Source: Scortum barcoo (Eukaryota > Chordata > Actinopteri > Centrarchiformes > Terapontidae). From it: a DNA stretch of 64,000 bases. The DNA is taken from NCBI GenBank assembly GCA_023238725.1, contig CM041538.1, positions 7,631,380-7,695,379 on the forward strand, written 5' to 3'. The position numbers and the translations under genes are program-made. Shown piece by piece: positions 25,009-32,881 of this stretch; the stretch's first letter is position 1; each line of letters begins with the position of its first letter. The notes below the pieces were generated by a model. The model saw only the letters and a list, made by a program, of their open reading frames with translations. It had not been told where the DNA came from and did no database searches.

Positions 25009-25056
<48 letters not shown>

Positions 25057-25718
25057 CAGTGGGCTGTTTGTACTTTGAGGTTTAGTCTAAGTTTCCTTCT
25101 ATCTGCATTCCACAGTGCTGAAATCACACAGGTTCCCATACTCCTGAATTAAGCCCCCCCCTACTCGAAAGAAGAAAAACAACTTCAGACTAATTCAAAA
25201 GCATGCACATCTGGAGCTGGATGGTCTCTCTATACATACCTCGGCAGATGCCACGAGTGGTAGCAGCGGCAAAGCTGGCCCCAAAGTTACACTCCAGCCC
25301 TTTAGTGTGGTCACAAGGCTCGGTCAGGCTGCAGTCCTCGTTCAGCTGCCTGGCGCAGACTTTGCAGCAGCCGCAGCCGTCCAGGACGACGCTCACTCCG
25401 GGCGCGCACTTGGGCATCTCCAGGCGACACTCGCACACGGAGGAGCAGGGGGAGGAGGAGGTGGGGGAGGAGAGGACCTGTACAGCCGACAACAAAACCC
25501 TCTGTTAAAGCCTGAAACTCCCCAAGTCATGCCACACAGAAATATCCCAAATATATCAGTAATCTCTCGGCATTTAATTTCAAGAAACACGTGCGTAATC
25601 GCCTCTCCATGGGCAAGACGCAGAAAGTCACACCGTTTCTCTCTCAGATTAACACAGAAAAGTAACTCACCAAGTTGAGGCTTCCTATGAAGGTAAGGAC
25701 AACAGTAAGCATCAGCAT
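23795..25718 (-). CDS. ccn1: ccn1 (cyr61), cysteine-rich matricellular protein, complete
   Basis: Spliced coding region complement(join(23795..24097, 24216..24418, 24531..24875, 25240..25477, 25671..25718)), 378 residues against about 381 in mammals. All introns are GT..AG. Order of modules: signal peptide (1 to about 20), IGFBP-like (about 26-95, GCGCCKVC at 50-57), VWC (about 98-165), TSP1 (about 225-275, WSQCSKSCGTG from 233) and C-terminal cystine knot (about 283-355), one module per exon as in all CCN genes. It is CCN1 and not CCN2 because of the C-terminus RLSNDIHKFRD, the KQTDILE-type hinge and the ddah1 neighbour. CCN1 is secreted, binds integrins and heparan sulfate, and is an immediate-early target of SRF and YAP/TEAD. 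The start is the first ATG of two (MLML). Nothing is broken. Confidence 0.97.
24216..24418 (-). CDS. ccn1: ccn1 coding exon 4, TSP1 module
   Basis: 203 nt, phase 1 in and codon boundary out. It encodes CIVQTTPWSQCSKSCGTGIS, TRVTNNNSECKLVKETRICE and VRPC, a complete thrombospondin type-1 repeat. The donor is GTAAGC. Confidence 0.95.
24531..24875 (-). CDS. ccn1: ccn1 coding exon 3, VWC module and hinge
   Basis: 345 nt with acceptor CGCTGCAG and donor GTAAGA. It encodes [20 protein letters not shown], then CTCIDGAVGCVPLCPQELSL and GQCCEEWVCDD, which match CCN1 VWC almost residue for residue. The variable hinge follows (KQTDILERIFGKDTPTDES), ending in NELIANVKGG. Confidence 0.95.
25011..25054. 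repeat. (TC)22 microsatellite in ccn1 intron 2
   Basis: An uninterrupted 44-nt TC run, a (GA)22 polypurine run in the ccn1 transcript, placed inside intron 2 (24876-25239). Confidence 0.95.
25240..25477 (-). CDS. ccn1: ccn1 coding exon 2, IGFBP module
   Basis: 238 nt with acceptor CTGTACAG and donor GTATGT. It encodes the cysteine-rich IGFBP module with CSSVCECR, APGVSVVLDGCGCCKVCARQ and DHTKGLECNFGAS. A serine-rich run (SSPTSSS) sits just after the signal peptide. The antisense of this exon gives long spurious open frames on the plus strand. Confidence 0.95.
25671..25718 (-). CDS. ccn1: ccn1 coding exon 1, signal peptide
   Basis: 16 codons, MLMLTVVLTFIGSLNL, a hydrophobic leader whose cleavage is expected a few residues into exon 2. 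It ends at a codon boundary before GTGAGT. A second ATG two codons later is less likely to be the start because the first follows a suitable purine context (AAGATG). Confidence 0.93.
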
Positions 25719-26000
25719 CTTGGATGTTTTTTTTTCTCTTCTGCGCGTTCAAGAAGAATCCCGTGTGAAAAGTAGTCTGTCTTCGGAGGAGTCCTTTTAG
25801 GTATTCCCTCACTCAGTCGCCTGTCTCTCTGTCGCTGTGTTTGCTGGTAGTTGCTCCCTTTAAGAGTGGATGAAGCTCTCGGTAAAGCGGTTGCAGTCTG
25901 CTGAGGTCCGGCCACCTCCGGACTTTTATACGTAGTGGGAAGCTGACGTCGTTCCTGAGCTGCCTGCTGAACTGTTCCCAAACTATGCCAGGAATGTTTC
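25719..26000 (-). promoter_or_regulatory. ccn1: ccn1 core promoter and 5' UTR
   Basis: Minus-strand TATAAAA at 25930-25924 predicts transcription start near 25895 and a 5' UTR of about 175 nt. Just upstream are a CRE core (TGACGTC, 25944-25950) and a TEAD motif (GGAATG on the plus strand, 25991-25996, read as ACATTCCT toward ccn1). TATA and CRE elements are known from mammalian CYR61 promoters, and TEAD sites are expected for a YAP target. The positions are seen directly; function is inferred. Confidence 0.75.
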
Positions 26001-27300
26001 TCGGCGCATTTTCCATCCAAGATCCTAAGCTCCACCCTGTCTAAACCTCTACTCTCTCTCTCTCTCTCACTCTTTTTTTTTCTCAAATGGATTTTTCCCC
26101 CCTGGATCCCATCTGAACACACTTTTCCGTCTCACATTTTTCCCTTCTTGTTTATCCCCCCCTTTCATTTTCTTCCTCTGCTCGCTTCTCACATCTATCA
26201 ACTCGAGTTCAGCGGACTTTTCTGTGGAAAAAGTAGAGTTTAGATGTCTTTTTTTCCCCTTCGTCTTGTGAATAGATACCTTCTCTTTTCACTTTATTCA
26301 CAAATGAGCGAAACTGATCATTTGATACTTTATAACTTCTCAGTATCAGTTCGCAGATTCTACGTTTTACAAGCGATTTTTACTGGTATCCTGTGATTTA
26401 TAATATCATAAAAAAGACGATTATAAAGTAACATCATGTGTATACATCATCATATCGAGTGAGGGAAACCATTATAAAGTCACTACAAACTTATTTCCCT
26501 GTCAGTCACACAGTGTGCCCGTACCAATGTGAGACCACAGGTCATTTTCTGTGTGCTGATCAAAGCAAATTTGTTGAATCCAACTTTTTTTTATAGCATG
26601 TTGCAGTGGCCACGTTTAAAATAGCTTTGGGCTTTTTGTCCGCGAGAATAAAGGTGTGGGCAGAAATACGTTTAACAGCGTCTATTTCTGGCTTCCCCGC
26701 GCCTTTATTCAGAGCAGCTAAGCGTTTCCAGATGCGCACCAGAGCTCAGACGTAACAATATTGCCATATTTGGTATGGCAGTAGCCTACATTATTAACAT
26801 ATTTCTCTTCCCTTTGGCCAGCAGACCACAAAGCATTCCTGACAGCTTAAAGGCTTGTTAAATATGTTCTTCATGCAGGGAAATTCCTCTGCATTCATTC
26901 CTTGAGGCCAATTTTTTTTTTGCTTTCACGCAATCTGTCCATCACGTTTGGAGGTGGCTGTGGTGGTCCAGTTTTCCACCAGGGGTGTTGTGGTGTTGTT
27001 GGTGGGGGGAGACAAACACTCGGTCCTTGTCTCAAACTTTTTTTTTTTTTTCTTTCTTACACCAGGGTCTCAATAAGTCCCCTTTCCACCGACGTGTTCA
27101 AATGACTCCGGTTGATGCAAACCTTCAGCAGATGGAAGCGCAAAAAGGCGCAACATTACAAAAAAAAAAAAAGAAAAGAAACAGTATTATTATTATAATA
27201 ATTATTGCCCGATCGGCTGGCAGAGGGCATTTAGCATGAGGGGGCAGGGTGTTTATTTGTGTTTGTAGGGATCGGACATTTCACTTGTGTCTCCTCTCTC
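26000..27300. other. ccn1 upstream region
   Basis: Contains the CArG box and two further TEAD-type CATTCC motifs (26834-26839 and 26896-26901), T and A runs and a short ATT-rich palindromic stretch near 27184-27205. No coding frame is recognised. Confidence 0.4.
26764..26773 (-). promoter_or_regulatory. CArG box (SRF site) upstream of ccn1
   Basis: CCATATTTGG fits CC(A/T)6GG exactly and lies about 0.85 kb upstream of the predicted ccn1 TATA box. Serum induction of CYR61 through SRF/MRTF is established in mammals; use of this particular site is inferred. Confidence 0.6.
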
Positions 27301-27394
27301 TCCCTCTCCCCTCTCACTGTAAAGCTCATGTGTAGTTTTAACATGACGGTCCACTGAGAGCAGCGCTGAGCGAGGCGGCCGGAGATCCTCCGCG
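27300..27394 (+). other. Candidate noncoding 5' exon (ddah1 or divergent RNA)
   Basis: A CpG-rich block (six CpG in about 40 nt, 27361-27395) ends in a near-perfect donor, CCGCG followed by GTGAGT at 27395. A strong acceptor with no visible partner lies at 32461-32462, just before the ddah1 start codon, so a 5-kb 5'UTR intron is possible. The start of the exon is not defined. It could equally be a chance site or the first exon of a lncRNA divergent from ccn1. Confidence 0.35.
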
Positions 27395-28020
27395 GTGAGT
27401 TTGCACTTCTTTGTCGTTTCTCACTATTCTCGACCTGAGTTCAGACTGTGATGAGGTATGAATCGAGTTTTTTTTTTTTTTTTACCTGCTAACCCCCCCC
27501 CCCCACACCCCAATAATCCTCACCGTCAGAAATGTGAGTCACTGCAGCTGGAAACAGATTCTTGGAAGATCTTATTTATTAAGAGAAAGTCAGAAAAGAA
27601 AAATCTCCTGTTGGTGGGTTTCTGCGGGTCGATCCGCTCCCGACGTGGACAGATTGACACACCAAAAAAAAAATCTTAAAGTAGCCTAGACCTGTAGGTG
27701 TATCCAGGCGGGCTGTCTGGGCTCAGCTTGTGGATGATGTTCCTTTTTTTCATCTAAAGGATGACAAGTGTCAGCAATAACTAACGCAACATAGCTCTCC
27801 TATGATATTCATGTGATCGCATTGCCAGCGGATGCAGCCCGTGTGTGTGTGTGTTTATGTGCGCTGAGGATCTGGGGCTGGAGGTGTGTGCAGCCTACTT
27901 GGATAGGGGGTGTGTCTGTGTGAGCACATGGGCAATGCTGTCTTGTGTGTATTTCCAAGCTGTATCATGCCTGTGAGTGTTTGTCTGTCCATTTGCCTAT
28001 GTAAATGTCAAATGTGAGAT

Positions 28021-28268
28021 TTTAAAGGGGCACTCCATTGATTTGACACATCAACATCAGCCTACTTGTATTTGGAGAATACAACTCAGGCCCTTAAAAC
28101 AGCTTTAGAATATGATCTATGACTCTGGAAACTAAATATATATGTTTATCAGAAAGCCTCAGATTTCTACAAAAAGACTCTTTTGGTTGCATTATGGGAA
28201 ATGTAGGATCCTATATTTTTTGGAGTGCGACCCATACAAGATGCAAACGTTTAGAATATCCCTTTAAA
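28021..28268. mobile_element. MITE with TTTAAAGGG terminal inverted repeats
   Basis: A 248-bp element starts TTTAAAGGGGCACTCC and ends GAATATCCCTTTAAA, so the termini are inverted copies. The interior (TGCATTATGGGAAATGTAGG near 28187) resembles a MITE family I recall from percomorph fish. It has no coding capacity. The superfamily cannot be decided; TTTAAA or TTAA may be the duplicated target. Confidence 0.6.
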
Positions 28269-30899
28269 GTCTGTAAATTTCTTGGACAGCAGGTCTTAGG
28301 CCATCTTTTTTACTTCAAACATCAGAGGATCTAAATGTCTTATTGCTTGCTGATTGCTGATAGACTTGCGGGGACATCGTATGACTCGAAGCTGACCTCG
28401 GAACAGGGGATTAAATGATGTTGGCATCTCTCCGTCTGCTGCTTTGTTGGCTGAAAGTCTCCCCCAGTGTGTTCGTGCACACCATGTGTGGGTCTACATG
28501 CGTGCGATAGGAAACTACATGCGTGATGATAGGAAACAGTGCTGTCATTGTACGTCAGTGGAGAATAACACGCAGTAATCTGCGTTTCTTAATTACCCAT
28601 TCAGTTCAGGAAATAATTCCAAAAGCTGGACATGCGTCTGCGTGCTGCAACTGCCCTGGCATAATAGTTTCCACTGAGGCTGTCTGAGAACTCCCATCAC
28701 ACACACACACACTCATACACACCGCTTTGCCCCTCAGAAATGAGGAGGGGGGTCTCTCTCCTTCACAGAAATGATCACTGGATTATGCTCACAGCTCTGC
28801 AGCGTGGTTATCAGTGCAGCTCCACAGCCTCCAGTAGGATGCTTATGTGATTTCGCTGTTCACCAAAGTTTGAGAGAATGCGTGTTGTGTTGTGGCTCCA
28901 TGTAATGGAAACCCATTGTCAGATCCCACCAGGAGCACTCGCAGCTGAAGAGGCGAGCGGCCCTCAGATTTGGTCCTCAGGAAGTGCGTGGTTCTCAGCT
29001 TCCCCATTTATGTCTAAGTGACGGATGGAACAGAACAGGACAGCCGGCGTGTTTAAACAACAGATTCCATTGTAGTATATTCAAGATAAATGTCATAACT
29101 GGCATGTTGTGTGTACTAGCAACACTTCCTCTCTCCGTCAGCTCATGGAGCGGCAGGAAGTCTGCTGAGTTATGGGTCATTCTCGTGTGAACGGGGGCAG
29201 AGACAGCGCCAACGATTAAAATACTGAATTAAGTTCTGCAGATCTGCATGGATCTGTAAGGGCTCTGAGAAGGAAGAGCTCTCTCGACAACAGTTCCATG
29301 TTATACTTTTCATTGGAATTGTTAATGTAATCCTTGTCTTGCCAATCCTCAAAAGGTGAAAAAAAAAAGTTGCAGCCTAGGTTTAATCGATGTATTCAGC
29401 TGTTTTATCTTTGTTATCTTGACATAATTAAATGAAAAGGCCTTGAGGGATGACGACTATTTCACAATCTTGTGATTTCCTCACTGTTCTGTGTTATTTC
29501 GTCCCCCAAGGGAAAGTTTATGCTTAAATTTGCTGAGTTATCTTCATCATCTTTCAAACATTCACTGCAGTAATTTGGTGGGAAAAAAGACACATTCCTC
29601 CACAGTGGCTATTTTTGAATTAACATTCACTTATTAATCCCTTACTGTAGAAATCAGAAGAATCTACGACTGTGAAAAAATGACAAAAGAGCCTCTTTCT
29701 CCAAAAAAATGTAATCACCATCTATTATTGTGTGAAAACACGGCTGCCATTTCTGCCTAAATTAATTATAGTAAATTACGCGTTCCCTTTCTGATATTCT
29801 GACACAACACCATCAATCTGTGAAGCTCGGCACATTCTAGGAGTTATTGAGTGATAAAGTGTCATAATGAACTTTTTTGGTGTGCCCAGTTTCCCTTAAG
29901 CTGCCTTATCTAGACTGATTATAGTTACTTCCTAGATAAATACAGCTCTTAAAGGATAATGATGGACATTTTCATTTCTAATGACAAAATAAAAACCAGA
30001 GATGTGTCTCTTAATACTTGATTTCCATTCATTTGTGAAAAGGGCTCAGTTGTTTACTAAAGATGGGCGCTGCGGTTTTTAAAAAGTGCATTTGTCGGGA
30101 ACTATTGACACATTTGGCGCACTAAAGCAGAGGGACGGTGTGTGATGTTAAAAGAACCTACACACAGTATGTATAGTACTTAGTGTCCTGCTGTGTTTGT
30201 GATTTATCTACAAGGCAATTTGAAGAATGCTATTTGACTGCTCCAAGGTTAAGATGTTGCTTTCACTAAGTTGTGGGCATGAGTGTGTGTCAGTAGCTAA
30301 ACATTACTTGTTGGTAAATTTCACTGGATCCTTTTCTCTAAATGAAACATGTCCATTGCTTTTGAACGCAGAGAGACTCATTTTCTTAGTTGACACAGCT
30401 TCAGAGCCGCTATTGAACAGCCTCTGAATACAATCCTTTCCACTTAGAAAACAGAGTTTTATCATTTCATTGCTTTATTTTCTGTGGTAATTAGCTTCAT
30501 AAATGAGCCTGACTGCTTCCAGTTAAATATACCCCGCGCACCTGTGTAATCATGCACGTCTGTGTCACTTTGGACGTCTCATCTCGACTCCAATCACATC
30601 AGACAAATAGGAGGTGCCGCTCCTGGTGCCGCTTCATCCGCAGCTGGAGGGCCGTGTCTGCTTTCACTCATTTCTTTTATAGCTGCACAGTGTACCAGCC
30701 AGGTGTGCCTGAAGTATGAGGGCTTTCCTTCATCTCACCCAAATTCCTCAGCATGGAGAGAAAAAGAGAAAGAGAGGGTCTTTTCTTGGGCCACGTCCAT
30801 CTGTGATGAGGAATGGATGGAAAAAAAAAAAAGAATAAGGAGTCTGGGTGGGGGCAGGTGTTAGTGTTGGGTGGAGGGTGGTTGGTGATCCTGGCTGGA

Positions 30900-31060
30900 G
30901 TGGAAAAAAGGGGAATGTGGGGCTCCTGGAATGTCCTGGAATGTTTAGAGCAGTCAGGGATAATTGAGTGAATTTGGAACAAGAAAAGACAAACCGAGGT
31001 CCCGCGGTGGAAGAATGTGCTTCTGGGACGTCTGAAGAAACATTCCATCCATTCAGACGG
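30900..31060. promoter_or_regulatory. Candidate TEAD-bound enhancer (four TEAD motifs)
   Basis: GGAATG occurs at 30912-30917, 30928-30933 and 30938-30943, and CATTCC at 31041-31046. The second and third are in a tandem TGGAATGTCC/TGGAATGTTT arrangement with 10-bp spacing, about one helical turn. The cluster lies 5 kb upstream of ccn1, a classical YAP/TEAD target, and 1.5 kb upstream of ddah1. The motifs are seen; enhancer activity is inferred. Confidence 0.5.
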
Positions 31061-31769
31061 CTTCACCGGGCCCAGAACCTTCCTTAGATGGCACCATGGG
31101 GAATATAACCACCTCCCTTTCCTCCTCTCCCACACACACACACACACTCTTACCAACACTGCTCTTCCTCTCACACTCTCCTTGCCCTGGGCTTCTCACA
31201 CTGCGGGATAAGCAGGGATTCTCCTTAATATATATCGGAGGTAGCTCCAGATATGATGGCATTTGCAGTGATTCAGGCTTTTTTTCCATTACAAACACAT
31301 AATTTAGATGTCCTCTCACTGTTTAAGTCTAGAAGGTTCTGACAGATTGAGTTATTGCCTTTTTGCAGGCAACAAGCAAAAGTCGACACAGATGCAGGTC
31401 ACTTGTTAATACTACTTCTCCTATCATGATTCCAAGATACAAGCCAAGATATAATCCTAAAATGTCATATACTTATAATTTATCTTTCCATGTGACCAGA
31501 GGATGTGAGAATAAGTGGCATCCATGTGCCGGCACAACCGCTCACTCTACTGCTGAGTGCGAAAACGTTTATTTTTGTAAATTTTATTGTCTCACTTTCA
31601 TATTAGTTGTAAATGTAGAAAGCATCATATGGAAGTCTCACTACAGGAGGAATATTAAAGCAGCCCTCACGGCATGGATAGAAACACTGATGTTTACCAT
31701 CACTGTTGGTTCGGGGAAGTGATTCTCCAACTAAAGAGTATTTCTGGAACAACAATGACAGAAAATGGA

Positions 31770-31935
31770 AAACAGTGCTCATCACAGTGTCTTAAAGCCC
31801 AAGTGATGTCTTCAGATTGCTTGTTTTGGTCCAACCAAAAGGTCCAAAACCCCCAAAATGTTCAGCTCACTGTCACATGAGACAAAGAAAAGCAGCCAGT
31901 CATCAAAACCGAGAAGCTGGAACAAAACAGCCTGT
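31770..31935 (-). repeat. Interspersed percomorph repeat, copy A
   Basis: The sequence around TTGTTTTGGTCCAACCAA, GGTCCAAAACCCCC and GAAAAGCAGCCAGTC...GAAGCTGGAAC resembles a very common percomorph family that I know by sequence but not by name. A second copy in the opposite orientation is at 48061-48245. Confidence 0.5.
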
Positions 31936-32094
31936 TCCATTTTTGACTCAAATGATGAATCTATATTCTCTATATACTCTATATTCCCATACAGTGAGTG
32001 CATGGAGAAACAATGCGCAATGTGTGATGAGAGTATGGACAAAGAACTGGACATGTGGAGTTTGCTCTGCTTTAAAGAGACTTTCTAAAGCAAA

Positions 32095-32510
32095 GTCGGA
32101 CCCGCGGGCTCTGCCGTGAGGCGGACTGAGCCGTGTCAGCCCGGCCGAGTCCGGCTCTGTCACTTGTTGGGCTGCGCGCCTCGCTGACGGCTGACGGACT
32201 CGTCGGCCACACGTGATGGTCGGTCCGCGTCACCGGAGCGCCGCCGCCGCTCAGCGCCTGCAGGACCCGGAGCGGCGCTGACTGACACCGCGTGTGCAGC
32301 GGGCGGCTGTAAATAAAGACTGAGAGCGGCTGCAAACTTGACAGGCAGCAAAACAGGCGAGCCGGGCGCCATCGGGCCAACTGGTAGCAGCTTCTCCCAT
32401 TCATTCGCTCAGTTGTCTGTTTTTTTATTTATTTATTTTTATTTTTTTTCCCTCCTTTTCAGATTTGAGCGTGCCAAGTAACAGAAGCCAAAAAAAAAAA
32501 CCAAAAAAAC
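32095..32510 (+). promoter_or_regulatory. ddah1: ddah1 CpG-island promoter and 5' UTR
   Basis: From about 32095 the sequence turns GC- and CpG-rich, unlike the AT-rich surroundings, and stays so through the coding exon. An E-box CACGTG is at 32210-32215. At 32410-32462 there is a long pyrimidine tract ending in TTTTCAG, which looks like a genuine splice acceptor about 50 nt before the start codon. No TATA box is evident, as usual for such promoters. Confidence 0.7.
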
Positions 32511-32821
32511 ATGGCTGGTTTGATGGCAGGTTTCGGTCACTACACCCACGCCGTCGTCCGGGGAGTACCCGCGTCCCTGGCCAAAGACGCGCTCCGGAGC
32601 AGCCAGGCGGAGGTGGACACGGCCAAGGCGCGGGGGGAGCACGCCGCGTACGTCGAGGTCCTGGGGACGAGGCTCGGGCTGGAGGTGGTCGAGCTCCCCG
32701 CGGACGAGTCGCTCCCGGACTGCGTGTTCGTGGAGGACGCGGCCGTGGTGTGCGGCGCGCCGTGATGTGCGGCGACACGGCGCTGCTCACCAGACCCGGG
32801 GCGGAGAGCAGGAGGAGAGAG
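32511..32821 (+). CDS. ddah1: ddah1 first coding exon, frame broken by a 17-bp duplication
   Basis: The ATG at 32511 (AACATGG context) opens MAGLMAGFGHYTHAVVRGVP and continues through LGLEVVELPADESLPDCVFV and EDAAVVCG, the N-terminus of dimethylarginine dimethylaminohydrolase 1. DDAH1 is a cytosolic enzyme that hydrolyses asymmetric dimethylarginine to citrulline and dimethylamine. After VVCG the frame runs into TGA at 32763-32765. Seventeen bases later in the other frame the expected DTALLTRPGAESRRRE resumes and ends at the donor GTAGGG (32822) in the phase of the human exon. The extra 17 nt (32757-32773) are a 14/17 copy of 32740-32756. Without them the exon would hold 98 codons, against 101 in human. 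This is either a real allele or pseudogenising change, or a sequence/assembly error in GC-rich DNA. No later exon is recognised. Confidence 0.9.
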
Positions 32822-32857
32822 GTAGGGAAGTGTCCGCCATGCGCTCCATGATGATGA

Positions 32858-32881
32858 TAATAATAATAATAATAATAATAA
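32858..32881. repeat. (TAA)n microsatellite just after ddah1 exon 1
   Basis: An ATG triplet run (32848-32857) passes into (TAA)8, starting about 27 nt after the splice donor. Confidence 0.9.

Noticed and set aside
23795..25718. ccn2/ctgf as the identity of the minus-strand CCN gene
   Set aside because: The C-terminus NDIHKFRD, the VWC and hinge sequence, and the ddah1 and znhit6 neighbours all fit CCN1 better than CCN2.
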